Shown piece after piece: positions 22,746-34,367 of a stretch of DNA of 64,000 nucleotides. Source of the stretch: Manihot esculenta (taxonomy: Eukaryota > Streptophyta > Magnoliopsida > Malpighiales > Euphorbiaceae). The position numbers and the translations under genes were made by a program. The stretch lies in contig NC_035172.2 of the NCBI RefSeq assembly GCF_001659605.2, positions 19,221,051 to 19,285,050 of the forward strand, written 5' to 3'. Every line of letters begins with the position of its first letter. Position 1 is the stretch's first letter. Below the pieces are notes generated by a model. The model was given only the letters and a program-made list of their open reading frames with translations, was not told where the DNA came from and made no database searches.

Positions 22746-23236
22746 TTCTACCCCCCTTAAAAAAACATTCGTCCTCGAATGTTAAAACAACACATAACAT
22801 ATAGGGAAAGCAATCATGCAAAACGTGAACTTTATGGCATTCTGCTGCGCTACTCTGATCTTTCTTTTCCTTCTCCTTCTTTTTCTGTTCTTACTCGGTC
22901 CCTTGTCTTTTTTTTTCTATTCTTTCTTTCTCTCCTCTCCTTCGTTGCTTCTACCTTTCTCTTTTCTGCCTTTTCTACTCTTACTATTCTCTGTTTTCCT
23001 CTTCTTTCTCTGTACTGATCTAACTTCTACTCTAGCCTTTTACTACCTGAACCGGAATCCCTGGTCTATCCTGCTTTTCCCACACATCACTGGAACATTC
23101 CAGGGTGAGGTACTAGGTCAGATAAACCATCGGCTACTAGCTGCCTTACAGCACTACTCATCCACTTCTCTTATAACTCTTACCTCTCACTCTTACCTCT
23201 CAAACACTCTTAGAACTTATACCAACACATCAAAGT
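22746..23236 (-). pseudogene. TK4 pol scraps
   Basis: The first part is purine-rich on the coding strand. About 23085-23150 corresponds to the RT stretch around PSTSPW, with minus-strand homology to TK2 near 5735-5790. No other protease, RT or integrase motif remains. The plus strand here encodes only a spurious Phe/Leu-rich frame. Confidence 0.6.
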
Positions 23237-23974
23237 TCACAACATATTAATGTATCCAAGAGTGAACATACCTAACCCCCTTAGGTGTGATGTGTCAGTC
23301 TCCTGTTGAGTCCAGGTGAAGATCCGTATCGGAGCTGACGGATTCGCTCCAGGAAAACCTACCAAAGAAGAAGGTACGCCTCTCTCTCCACCTAGATGAC
23401 GACCTTGATCCACAGCCGGAACTGCTGGCTGAGCTGCTTCTCCTGAAACTGTTTGCTGTGGCCGTGCCCTGTTACGCACAGTAGGACACTCACGTGCAAA
23501 GTGCCCTTCTTGTTTACACCGATAACAAGCAGTTGTCCGCGCTAGACACGTTCCTCCGTGCGATCTTCCACATCTCGTACATCTTATAGGGCCTGACCCA
23601 GAGGCATCCATACTAGCCTTCAGCCTCTGCCAAACCTTACTCCTCCTTGCTCTTCTCAAACTTCTCATCTTCTTCTTACCTCTTGTGGCGGCTGTGCTCA
23701 GAGTAGAGGGATCAACTTCTCCTGTACTTGAGTTCTTGGACTCCTTGGTCCGAACATCATCTTCTGACTTTCTCATACTTTCTTCATCCATACTCACTTG
23801 CAAACCTACATCCCTCCTCTGCAACATTCCTTCTCTAGTAACCTCCATAGACCTCTCTGGGTCTCTTACCATCTCTTCTTCACTTGCTCTTGCCTCTGGC
23901 AACTCAGGGGAAAAGGTATCCATACCATCCCTCTCAGATGGCTCTGACTCTACAGATCGCTTACCACCTTGCAT
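23237..23974 (-). CDS. TK4 short Gag without capsid domain
   Basis: An open frame of about 245 residues starting at MQGGKRS, matching the MRGTRRS start of TK2. It has an acidic, Glu/Ser-rich N-terminal half, a basic stretch (KKKMRSLRRARRSKVWQRLK), a first knuckle (CTRCGRSHGGTC) and a full CX2CX4HX4C knuckle (CYRCKQEGHFAREC), then a tail matching the TK2 pre-protease region. The capsid-like domain (TK2 aa 183-330) is absent. The intact frame suggests recent descent from a functional source or a retained RNA-binding role. Start choice follows the conserved MxGxxRS. Confidence 0.8.
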   Translation of the reverse strand: MQGGKRSVESEPSERDGMDTFSPELPEARASEEEMVRDPERSMEVTREGMLQRRDVGLQVSMDEESMRKSEDDVRTKESKNSSTGEVDPSTLSTAATRGKKKMRSLRRARRSKVWQRLKASMDASGSGPIRCTRCGRSHGGTCLARTTACYRCKQEGHFARECPTVRNRARPQQTVSGEAAQPAVPAVDQGRHLGGERGVPSSLVGFPGANPSAPIRIFTWTQQETDTSHLRGLGMFTLGYINML

Positions 23975-24390
23975 CTCAGCTCTTTCTGAAACACACAGGT
24001 ACACAGGCAATCAAACATTACATCACATAATCTCTCCTCTAAAACATATGTATTATGGATGCATCTGTCACCAGCAATCCTCAACCTAGCATACATGTCA
24101 TGACCAACTGTGCCAACAGCCATTTCTGGTCTCTCAACTCATCTCATATCATAACATAGCATATTGAGGAATCAGGAATCAGGTAACATCCATAATACAT
24201 CTAAAATGCACATGCTGCAAACATGGCATTACACAGCATCACACATCATCAAGCAAGACAGGACTCCTTATCCTATCTTAGTGGACATGATCTTACTCTT
24301 AATCTTTCTTATTGTGCTTGCCTTCCTATACAAAACCTCCTTCCGATGTGAGAGACCTGACTCAACACACCGTACTTATGAGGCCCTCTG

Positions 24391-24401
24391 CTCTGATACC
24401 A
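24391..24401 (-). other. TK4 primer-binding site, initiator-Met tRNA
   Basis: Minus-strand TGGTATCAGAG lies 2 bp from the 5' LTR. It matches the TK2 primer site. Confidence 0.9.
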
Positions 24402-24403
24402 AC

Positions 24404-26648
24404 TGTAACAGCCCGGAAACCGGTACCCTTCTGTAACGGCTCCAAACTGTTCGGCACTAGGATCCAGATCGGCTTAAGGCCGCCGGGACCCGTAGTAAGC
24501 CTGACATTCCTTCTATACATCTGGTCTAATCCCATACAATCTCATGTCCATACAATCTCATGTCCACAACTATACTATACATGCATACAAACATAACATA
24601 TCATCACTTTAACTATACATTACTCTGCTTAACATATACATACTATCATCATAACCATATACATTAACCTTCATCCATACCTATACATGTTCATATATCA
24701 AAGCTACACTATGCTATTACATAACTTCTTCATCTTTACTTTTACCATTCTCATCTTTAACTTCTCATAGCTTCCTTTGATCAACTCTGGCCCTGCATAC
24801 TGGGTTAAGGGGAGAGGGATGAGCTTCTAAAGCCCAGTGAGTAGGAACCCTGAAAACAATTCATTAAAACCTTATGCTCTTATGCTATGCATCATATCAC
24901 AACCAAAACATATCAAGGAAGACGTTGTCACCTATAGCCCTCCACATAACTGACTTACTAGCAGCACTTAATTTAGCACAGTGCCTGGGGCGATTAGGCC
25001 TCCTCCAGGACTTAATTTTCTGAAAAGGTTTTGTCAGGGCGATTAGGCCTCCTCTGACTATTTTCTGAAAACGTTTTGTCAGGGCGATTAGGCCTCCTCT
25101 GACTGACTCAATAACAGGGGCAATTAGGCCTCCCTGCGCCTACTCATCATACTTGACTTCTTCTATCACTCATATCATGACATATCATCACATACTGAGG
25201 GCTAAAGGATCATTCAACATTCATCCGCATACTCATCAACTTATGCAATGCAACACCTTCGTGCTCTCTAATGCAACAACCTAATATCTCATGGCATCAT
25301 CACATTATTATCTTTTATTTTAACCATCCTATCATTAATATGGCAATTATGATGCATGACTCATGCTAAACACTCTTTACTTTAAAACATGCATAGTTAG
25401 TCCCACTCACCTGAAGCCTTTGCTCTACTAACTTGGGCCAACTCTGTACTGGGCTAAACACCTCTTCTCTGATCAAATCCTACATCAAAGGACTCTCATG
25501 AGGTGCCAAACATCTCTAGCATAACTCTAAAACACCTTCCCAAAACCCCTCTAAAGCCTCATAAACATGCATGAAAATTCATGCAAAGGAAGGCAAAACA
25601 GAGCACCTTCGGCGGCACTTTCGGCGGCCGAAAGTCTCCTCCAGAGACGAAACTCGGGTAGGTTCGGCGGCACCTTCGGCGGCCGAATGTGCATGACAGA
25701 TCCGAAAGTCCAACTTCCGGAAGCAGCCTTCGGCAGCCGAAGCCACCTCCATAAGGCATTCGGCGGCCGAAACTCACTTCGGCGGCCGAACCTGAGTTCT
25801 TCCAGAACCCAGTTCATGCACAAACACACTCCCTTAACCCTTCCTAACTCACTTCACTTGCATATAACCTCATAAAACCATGCCTAAAACCTCCTCAAGA
25901 CATGCATAGACCTCTAAACATACCCAAAGAGGCCTACAACACTCTTCAACTCTAACAACAATAACATATAAACACATAGTGCACAAAGGGTCCCTAAAAC
26001 CCTCCCATGCACACCCATGCACATCTAACCCTTTCTTCCCATAAAACTCCTAAAACTATCCATAAAACATGCTTAAAACATCATAAAACGTAGAGATCAA
26101 CCCTTACCTCTTGAGTTGGTGTGACCTCAACTTCAAAACATGGAGAACCAAGCTTTGCAAGCTTTAAACTCCAAAACTTGCTCAAAACCTTCAAATCAAG
26201 TGAAAAGCTTACTACAACTTGGAAAGATCTTGGAAAAACTAAGAAATCATGCCAAGGAGAACATAAGCTCACCTTGGGTGGGAAGAGGAAGAAAACTCCC
26301 CTCTTGCACCGCCCAAAGGGGCTTTTATAGAAGGCTTGGTCAACCACATTCGGCGGCCAAACATGCAGGCGAAACCATGCAACGTTCGGCGGCCAAACTT
26401 TTCTTTCGGAAGCCGAACCTCAAGCACTTTCGGCGGCCGAATGTCACCTTCGGCGGCCGAACCTGTGCTTTTGTCTCCTTAGCCTTTTTCTTCAGAACTC
26501 AAAACCTTCGTACTTAAAAACCATAAAAACACTTAAAACATGTAAACAACCGTTTGAAAACCTTTGCTAAACCTTTACTGGCAACTCCGACATCCGGAAT
26601 TCCACCGGACTGTGAGAATTCTGACGCCTGAACAAGCCGGGTATTACA
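24404..26648 (-). repeat. TK4 5' LTR (2245 bp)
   Basis: Nearly identical to 20501-22745. TATA on the minus strand is at about 26322-26329. It is followed by CTTGA (26649-26653). Confidence 0.94.
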
Positions 26649-26773
26649 CTTGATGTTTCCCATATGCTGACTCTACACGACTGTGCTCTCGGCAGAGCAG
26701 GGGGACGGGCATCCATGCCCTTCCTCATAGATGGAACTCCAGTCGATCCCGCAGATCGATGAGTGCCTCGCAT
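26649..26773 (-). pseudogene. TK3 Gag N-terminus
   Basis: On the minus strand it starts MRGTHRSAGSTGVPS and continues [11 protein letters not shown], matching the TK2 and TK5 gag starts. It is cut at 26649 by TK4 and resumes at 20500. Some 240 bp of leader (26774-27014) separates it from the primer site. Confidence 0.88.
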
Positions 26774-27014
26774 CCTGACTTCTGAAAAACAACACATACA
26801 TATAAACATCAGCATCATACGGCTCATGTGAAAACACATGAACCCACATCATACATAACATATCATTAATGCGCATGCATATTATCATGGCATTTCACAT
26901 CATCATCAAGACAGGACTCTACATCCTATCCTAGTGGACATAATTTTTCCTATTGTGCTTGCCCTTCTATGACATCTATAAGCCCGACACTCTAGGTCCG
27001 ACCATATGAACCTA

Positions 27015-27028
27015 GGGCTCTGATACCA
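27015..27028 (-). other. TK3 primer-binding site, initiator-Met tRNA
   Basis: Minus-strand TGGTATCAGAGCCC, 3 bp from the 5' LTR. Confidence 0.9.
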
Positions 27029-27031
27029 CTC

Positions 27032-27440
27032 TATAACGACCCGGGAACCGGACCGCTACCAGCGCTAGGATTCAGATCGACTTAAGGTTGCCGGAACCTG
27101 TAGCAAGCCTAACATACATCCTATACAACTGGTATAATCCCATACATGACCAAACATTTTCATAAAAACTTTAAAACATTTCCTATACCAAGCTTGACCT
27201 GTATACAACATAACTGTAAACATATAACCCACACTAGAGCCCTCACCAAATGCCCTAGTGTGGTCAACATTACATATGTCAAGCCTGGTTCATCATATAA
27301 CATCAATAAAAACATGTAAAAACATTTTAGAAAACATATTTTTCCCTTCTAAAGATTCCGACATCCGAGATTTCTGGATTCCAACGGAGATTCCGCCGGA
27401 AAGTTGGAATTCCGGTGTCGGGGTTTAGCCGGGTATTACA
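27032..27440 (-). repeat. TK3 5' LTR, short form (409 bp)
   Basis: Same length and structure as 17999-18407. One terminal base has changed (plus-strand TATAAC instead of TGTAAC at 27032). It is followed by ATATC at 27441-27445. Confidence 0.9.
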
Positions 27441-27445
27441 ATATC

Positions 27446-28394
27446 ACCAAATTGTGATGGATACCGAGGATGGAAAAAAGACTATATTCATAACAGACGA
27501 GAAAGTTTTTTGCTATGAGGTAATGCCTTTTGGGTTAAAAAAATGCAAGAGCTACGTACCAAAGATTGGTGTCGGGAATCTTTAAGGACATGGTGGGGTT
27601 TACCATCGAAATGTATGTCGATGACATGGTGGTTAAAAGCCGGATGCTGGATGAACATCCGGAGAGTCTTTAATATCTTGGACAAAGTGGGAATGAAACT
27701 AAACTCAAAAAAATATACTTTCGTGGTAAAGGCTAGGAAATTCCTAGGATATATCATATCGAAAAGAGGCATAGAGGCAAACCCCAGAAAAGATTAGCGC
27801 TATCCAAGAAATGAAAGCACCCAAGACCATCAATGAGATTCAAAAGCTAAATGCGGGAATTACCGCCCTGGGCCAATTCATAGTTCAGCAAAAAGATGCC
27901 TCCTATTTTTCAAAGCCTTGAAAGGCAAAGGTAAGTTTGAATGGGGAAAAGAATGCGTAGAGGCCTTTGAAAATTTAAAAGCCTTTTTATCCTCTCCCCC
28001 ATTGGTAAGCCCGCTTATCGAAGGTCAAGTTTTGTTCCTATATTTGTCTATGTCATAGGAAGTAGTTTGCTCGGCACTCGTTCGAGAGAGAAATGGAAAA
28101 TAAAGCCCGGTATATTATGCTAGCCAAGTTCTAAAAGGGGCGGAGTTGAATTATCCTCATCTTGAAAAATTGGCATTTGCAGTACTCATATCAGCCAAAA
28201 AGTTGCATCATTACTTCGAGTCACACACCATAAAAGTCAGAACTGACTATCCCTTGTGAAAGATCTTGCACAGACCGGAGCTGTCAAGACGGTTGTCCAC
28301 CTAGGTAGTAATATTATCAGCTTACGATATTAGATATGTTCCTAGGAAGGCTATGAATGCTCAAGTCCTAGCCGATTTCGTGGCATAGATGACC
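27446..28394 (+). pseudogene. TT1 RT second half and first RNase H
   Basis: It resumes the RT cut at 17998: DTEDGKKTIFITDEKVFCYEVMPFGL, then, after frameshifts, the catalytic region MYVDDMVVKS (about 27610) and KARKFLGYIISKRGIEANP. The RNase H part reads YYASQVLKGAELNYPHLEKLA and RTDYPL. There are many stops and frame changes. The YVDD motif and the wording of the FLGY block fit the Tat lineage. Confidence 0.87.
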
Positions 28395-28960
28395 CCACCA
28401 CTGAAACTCCCGGAGCCTCTGAAGCAACCATAGAAGAATGGAAGGTTTGGGCAGATGAAGCTTGCGGAGTCAGGGGCGTAGGAATTGAAATTCTTCTATA
28501 ATCCCAAACTAGCATAAAGCTTTAGAATGTGGCGAAGCTCACCTTCAAAGCCACCAACAACATGGTAGAGTATGGGGCCATGATAATAATCATAAGAATT
28601 GTCAAGGAGCTAGGTATCAAAAAATCTTTTGTTTTTAATGACTCACAATTGGTTGTCAATCAGTACCAGGGACAATTCAAGGTCCAAGAGCCGAACCTCG
28701 TCAAATATGAGGAGAAGGTCCGGACCATAATGAAGGAAATCCAAGGAAGGCAAGACAACTTCGAACTTCATCAAGTAGCCAAAGGTAACAATGAAGAGGT
28801 GGATCTATTAGCCAAAATGGCGGCAGGTGAACAATGTTTAACCCAACCCTTCCAGTTCGAGGAGTCGCGCACTCCAGCGATAAAAAATAGAAGAATCTTT
28901 TCCTATAGAAGAAGGAGAGTTGTAAATGACACCTGTATACAAATTCTTGACACAATATAA
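28395..28960 (+). pseudogene. TT1 additional RNase H domain
   Basis: The open stretch 28529-28960 reads NNMVEYGAMI, SFVFNDSQLVVNQYQG and QVAKGNNEEVDLLAKMA. This second RNase H, of the type often called archaeal-like, lies between the classical RNase H and integrase and is a hallmark of Tat-clade elements. It follows an acidic linker (PPLKLPEPL). Upstream stops at about 28258 and 28387 show decay. Confidence 0.82.
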
Positions 28961-28999
28961 CCTTCCGGCTGATGAGTTATTAGCCAAATAAGTAATAAG

Positions 29000-30130
29000 A
29001 AAATCTTTCAAGTAAGCACAAATTGATGATTGGTTGTAAAGAAAGTCCTCCACACAACCGTGGTTGCAATGTGTGACAGAAGAGGAAGGCTAGGAAATCC
29101 TAAGACATTCATAAAGGTAATTATGGGAGCCACGAAGGAGTTCAGACAATCGCCCGACAAGTATTCAAACAAGAATACTACTGGCCAATGATAATGCAGG
29201 ATGCAAAGCAACTTATCCAGAAGTATCAAAGGTGCCAAGTACATGCAAACATCCCGAGGACACCAAAAGAAATGCAAGTGGCCATTGGAAGTCCCTGCCC
29301 TTTCTTTTAGTGTGGGATCCTTGGCCCTTTCCCTAAGGCGTCTGGGTCAAGAAAATTTATTATTGTGGCAGTAGACCACTTCAATAAATGGGCAGAAGCT
29401 GAGGCGGTATAGTCTATCACTACCCAGTAAGCCATCTCTTTTGTCAGCAAAAATATATATACCCGATTCGGGATACCCAAAATAATAATCATTGATAACG
29501 AAACTCAGTTTGCAAGCATCAGGTTTAAAGACTTTTATAAAAAATGGGAGATTGATTTGAGGCTCAACTCAGCCTACCACCCTCAATCCAATGGTATGAC
29601 GGAAGTCACAAACATGACTATATTACAGGGCTTGAAGAAAAGGCTCGATAAAGCTAAGAGTAATTGGCTTGAGGAACTGCCTCACATATTGTGGGCATAC
29701 AAGACTACTCCTAGAACAGCTACTGGAGAAACACTATTTCCCTTGATATATGGGGCGAAAGTAATCATCGTCGTGGAAATACAAGTAAGTAGCCTTAGGA
29801 CACAACATCCTGAAATCTCCGGACACCCTGAGGAAATGCAATTCAATTTGGACCAAGCCGAGTTCTTATGGGAAAAGGCCGCAATAAGAATGGCAGCTTA
29901 CAAGAACAAAATGTTAAGGATATTCAATAGCAAAGTCAAGCCGAGAGCTTTCAATGTGGGAGACTTGGTCTTTAAAAGAACATACGTAATAGGGGGCAAT
30001 GTCGGATAGGCGAAAACTAGAAAGGACCATTTAGGATCTCAAAGGTTATTCGCCCCGAGTCCTTCAAGCTGGCCAAGCTAAATGGTCAAGTTATTTTCCA
30101 TGCATGGAATATTTGTAACTTGAGAAAATT
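29000..30130 (+). pseudogene. TT1 integrase
   Basis: Core segments can be read: AVDHFNKWAEAE (first Asp), IIDNETQFAS (second Asp), NSAYHPQSNGMTEVTN (Glu region), SNWLEELPHILWAYKTTPRTATGETLFPLIYGA, and the end KPRAFNVGDLVFKR. Stops at about 29413 and 29428 and frame changes near 30008 break it. About 1.1 kb, full length for this domain. No chromodomain is seen, as expected for Tat. Confidence 0.86.
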
Positions 30131-30199
30131 TTATCAGTAATGAGTTGACAAGGTTATTTCCATGTGATGAGAACTCCATATTGCTTTTCCCAGAAACTA

Positions 30200-30900
30200 G
30201 TTAATAGACCACCTGAGCGTTGGTTCCATTAATCATGGCCACAAGATAAATTTCGTCAGACCAGATCACAAGGTGATTTTTGCCAGAACACTTGAGCGTC
30301 GGTCTCATTAGTCAAGGCCAAAAGGCAGTTTTTCGCCAGGCTAAATCACAAGGTGATTTTCACTAGACCACTTGGGCGCTAGTCCCACTAATCAAGGCTC
30401 CAAGGCAGTTTTTTCACCAGACCAAGTTACAAGATGATTTTTGCCAGACCACTTGGTGCTTGTCCCATTAATCAAGGCCCCAAGGCAGTTTTCACCAGAC
30501 CAGTCACAATGCAGTTTCTGCTAGACCACTCGGGTGTCAGTTCCTTTAATCAAGGCCATAAGATAGTTTTCGTCAGATCATGTCATAAGGCAGTTGTCGC
30601 CAGACTAGGTCACAAGGCAGTTTTTCACCAGGCCAGGTCGCAAGGCGATTTTCGCTAGACCACTTGGGCACTGTTCCCAGTAATCAAGGCCCCAAGACAC
30701 TTTTCACCAGGTCAGGTCACAAGATAGTTCCCGTTAGATCACTCGAGCGTCGGTCCCATTAATCAAGGGCATAAGATAGTTTTTGCTAGGTCAGGTCATA
30801 AGGCGATTTCGCCAGACCACTAGGGCACTAGTCCCACTAATCAAGACCCCAAGGCAGTTCTCGTAAGACCACTCGGGGATTAGTCCCACATAACAAGGCA
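30200..30900 (+). repeat. TT1 3'-UTR tandem array of about 80-bp units
   Basis: About nine diverged units built on AGACCACTTGGGCG...AATCAAGGCC..CAAGGCAGTTTTCACC. Starts lie near 30205, 30285, 30363, 30444, 30521, 30656, 30746, 30817 and 30867. It is non-coding. Tandem repeats between integrase and 3' LTR are known in Tat/Ogre elements and can seed satellites. Confidence 0.85.
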
Positions 30901-31096
30901 TTTAATATCAAGCCTAATGACAGGTACATGCCGGGCCAACCTATCAGGTGTTAGTCCCACTTCATGAGAAGATTCAAAGGCATTTAGTGCCAAAAGCTCA
31001 TCAAGGCCGTAAAAGGCTAAGGAGCTCGTAAAGGAAAGATCAATGCTCGAAAGGTCACAAAGGCATTTGGTGCCAAAAGCTCGTCAAAATTGTAAA
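30900..31096 (+). repeat. TT1 second tandem array, first units (about 105 bp)
   Basis: It starts the family AAAGGCATTTGGTGCCAAAAGCTCGTCA...GTAAAAGG. It is cut at 31096 by the copia-type LTR and continues at 39824. Confidence 0.82.
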
Positions 31097-31812
31097 TGTT
31101 AGCAAACCCAGACATTACTGCAACTAAAAACACGCAGCGAAAAAAATCTTTGTTTCCCTTACAGGATTCGAGTGTTTCATTTATTTCGAAAGGAAGGATA
31201 AGAGACTAACCTGTTAGACTCGATGAAAATATATAGTTTTGGACTGATGGTGCTGCTTCTGAAATGAACACCCTCAATGGTATCCACACGAATGCTTTCC
31301 GTCTAGAGTGCTAGCTCTCTCAACGGAAGGATAAGATATGTGCTCCTCAATCTGCAGCCCAGAAAAACAATCACTCCAAAAACCTTTTTTCGCATTTCAA
31401 AGAAGAGGTTTTATTCTTTTTTTAATCTTTTATTTTCCTACACTTCTTTTCATAAAAGAGTTGTGTTCATAACCAACTATCACAATCTCGCAGATACTCA
31501 AATATATATGTGATAAGTCCTTTTTTTCAAAAAAGAAACGGAAAAATCCTTTATGTGTAACAGTTACAGATAGACTACAGATCTTTTAAATATTATTATC
31601 TTATAATAATAAATAATTAATATTAATAATAGTAACATCTTTATTATTATTATTATGACATAGCACATTAACGACATTCTTTTATGTGTGACTCAAAAGA
31701 CTCACATTAATTGGCAATAGGCCCAGTCCTACAAGGCTCATAAATCATAAGCGGTCTATAACTAGACATTATGACTATCCAATTAATATGAGGATGGATA
31801 GTCCGATAAAAC

Positions 31813-34351
31813 TGTAACAACCCGGAAATCGATACCCCTCTGTTACGGCCCGAATCGCCACCGGCGCTAGGATCTAGATCGGCTTAAGGCCGCCGGGACC
31901 CGTAGCAAGCCAAACATACGTCCTATCACTGGTCAAATCCCAAACATGATCAAAACTTTAACATAAAAGACTGAAACATAAGATGTATAGACCGAGCTTG
32001 ACCTGTATGCAACATACCTGGAAACATAAAGAACCCCCTACTAGAGCCCTCAAAACTCTAGCTGGGTCAACATAACATACATCAACCTGGGATCGCATCC
32101 AAAGAACTAGAACCTAACCTGTGCATGCATCAAACCACAAACATAAGACCTCTACTAGGGTCCTCATCAAACCATAGCGTGGTAAACAACACATGCCACC
32201 AGTTTAGTTCAAACAACTCAACATCTAAAACATTACATACATCATGTATTGAACAGGGACTAATCAAGTCTTAGGGCCAAGCACAGTTCTAATCCATAAA
32301 CATAACTCCACTTAACTTTACATTACATTCTCTTACAAATCATTATGTCAATTTACAATACATGTCCACAGTAAAAGTACTAATCTAATACTATTACATA
32401 AGCATAACCTTAACTCTTGAGACTTCCCGATCGACCTTAAACCTGCAACACTGGGGTTAGGGGAGGGGGTGAGCTAAAGAGCCCAATGAGTAGAAACAAA
32501 GAAAATAGTTCATTAATTACATGCTTTCATGAAATGCGTCACAGCACAAATAAATCATATCACGGATTGGACCCAACCACCAACATTCCTTCCAGTCTCA
32601 GTATGCCCGGCCCGGCCGGGTCTTACAACCTTCGTATGCCTGGCCCAGCCAGGTCTTACAACAACTGTATGTGTATGCCTGGCCCGACCAGGTCTTACAA
32701 CATCTCTAGGGCTAGTGGGGTCGTCCTTGGTCCAATCTCCATCAATAGTAAATAATGCAATGCTTCATATTCGTGTAACTAGTGCAATCAACCTATTACA
32801 TATAAACATGATGCATGAGCATGCTTTAGGCATTTGATTTCTTTAAAATAAAAGATTAAGTTAGTTCTACTCACCTCTGGCAGACGCTGGACTGACTCTG
32901 CAACTGCTAACACTGATGGCCTCCTCGATCCCTCAGGTCCGATCCTACACAGGTGGACTCGAATGAGGTGCCAACACACTCTAAACAACTCATAAACAAC
33001 TCCCCAAAAACCCCCTAAAACATCATAGAAACATGCATACAGAACACTCATGAAAGGGCTGGACAGGGCACTTTCGGCGGCCGAAGGTCCCTTCCAGAGA
33101 CGAAAGTCATGCAGGTTCAGGGGCACCTTCGGCGGCCGAACCCTCTCTCCAGAGACGAAAGTCAGACACTTTCGGCGGCCGAACATCACCTTCGGCGACC
33201 GAAAGTCTGCTCCAGCTCCGAAACACAACTTTCGGGGGCAAGGTTTGGCGGTCAATCCATGCATCCAAAGGCAGGTTCGGCGGCCGAAGCTACTTTCGGC
33301 AGCCGAACCTGAGTTCTTCCCAGAAGGGCAGAACTCAGCTTCTCATGCATTCAAGCCTCCCAAGCCTTCCAAACACCCCAAAACAAGCACCCAACCTTAC
33401 CAAAACATGCATAAACCCTTAACCAAGCACAAAGGAGCTTAAACAAGCTTAAACTCCAACAAAGAACATCATAAAGCATACATAAAGAGCTTATGACCCA
33501 CATAAGCCAAAACCATCAAAACTAGCTTAAACCTCCCTTGCTCTTTCCCAATCATGCATACACTCTCCCACATGCATAAACTAGCTTAAACCTTCAACCT
33601 AACATCACATAAACATACATAAACAAGCATAAGCATACATTGGGCACAAAACCCACATAAACCTAAACATGTATATCTACCCATTAAAGCTCCAATAAAC
33701 TTACTTAAAACTTCATTAAAACATAAGGAAAGCAAGGATCTACACTTACCTCTTGAAGATTGAGGGGTGGTGCGATCCCTAACTCGGAGGTGTGGAGGAT
33801 CCAAGCTCCAAAAGCCTCCAAGCTCCCAAAACTCCTACTTAAGCTTCAAATCTTCAAACACAAGGGCATAAATCATGAAAAAACTTGAGGGATGGGTAGA
33901 GAAATCATGAAAATGACCAAAGGAGGGCAAAAACTCACCTGAGCTCGAGAATGGGGAGAAAACTCGCCCATTTCCGATCTGAGGGCTCTTTATAGGTGGC
34001 CTGGTCGAAGACCTTCGGCAGCCTAAAGTGCCCCCTAAACTCATGCATGTTCGGCGGCCGAACCTTGGCTCGTTCAAACAAAGCTTTCGGAGGACAAAGG
34101 CGCTCCCGAAGCCTTCCCATGTTCGGCGGCCGAACTTCACTTTCGGCGGCCGAACCTGGCAAATGCCTCCTTGGTCTTTTCTTTTTAAAACTCAATTCTT
34201 TTTCCATTTAAAACCATAAAATTAGTAAAAACATTTTAGAAAACATATTTTACCCCTCTAGAACCCTCTGGCATCTTCAGAATTCCAGATTTCAACGGAG
34301 ATTGCGCCGGAAGGTAGGGATTCCGATGCCGGAATCTAGCCGGGTATTACA
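31813..34351 (-). repeat. TK5 3' LTR (2539 bp)
   Basis: On the plus strand the outer end is doubled: TGTAACAACCCGG, then TGTTACGG 28 bp later. Dyads cluster at 33070-33310 and 34045-34160. TATAAAG (minus) lies at 33988-33994. Minus-strand TTAAAGGGGAGAAGAA (34352-34367) is the purine tract. Confidence 0.93.
32596..32710 (-). repeat. Short tandem array in the TK5 LTR
   Basis: Three units of GTATGCC(C/T)GGCCC(G/A)(G/A)CC(G/A)GGTCTTACAAC. Each is itself a near palindrome (CCTGGCC...GGCCAGG type). It recurs at about 37338-37445 in the other LTR. Confidence 0.78.
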
Positions 34352-34367
34352 TTCTTCTCCCCTTTAA

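Larger units (their letters stand above)
20501..26648 (-). mobile_element. TK4: very young non-autonomous Tekay-type element
   Basis: 6148 bp on the minus strand. The 5' LTR is 24404-26648, the primer site 24391-24401, the internal region only 1658 bp (22746-24403) and the 3' LTR 20501-22745. CTTGA at 20496-20500 and 26649-26653 is the TSD. Both LTRs are 2245 bp, and I see only about three differences (for example G at 21219, A at 25122). It codes for a short gag only, so it must have moved with proteins supplied by another element. Confidence 0.95.
17999..27440 (-). mobile_element. TK3: Tekay-type element with 409-bp LTRs, hosting TK4
   Basis: A minus-strand element flanked by ATATC (17994-17998 and 27441-27445). 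Its 5' LTR is 27032-27440 and its 3' LTR 17999-18407, both 409 bp, against 2.1-2.5 kb in its relatives. The primer site (27015-27028), gag, part of protease, RT and the integrase end remain. Most of RT, RNase H and integrase is deleted, and gag lacks the capsid region. TK4 (20501-26648, TSD CTTGA) interrupts gag. Without TK4 it is about 3.3 kb and cannot be autonomous. Confidence 0.92.

Noticed and set aside
22816..23250. Phe/Leu-rich frame resembling a membrane protein
   Set aside because: It is the complement of a purine-rich remnant inside TK4; no homologous frame exists in the relatives.
28701..29492. Minus-strand open frames opposite TT1 pol
   Set aside because: They are shadows of the RNase H and integrase on the plus strand.
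30200..30900. CRISPR-like array
   Set aside because: Units are contiguous, diverged tandem repeats without spacers, in a plant retroelement 3' UTR.
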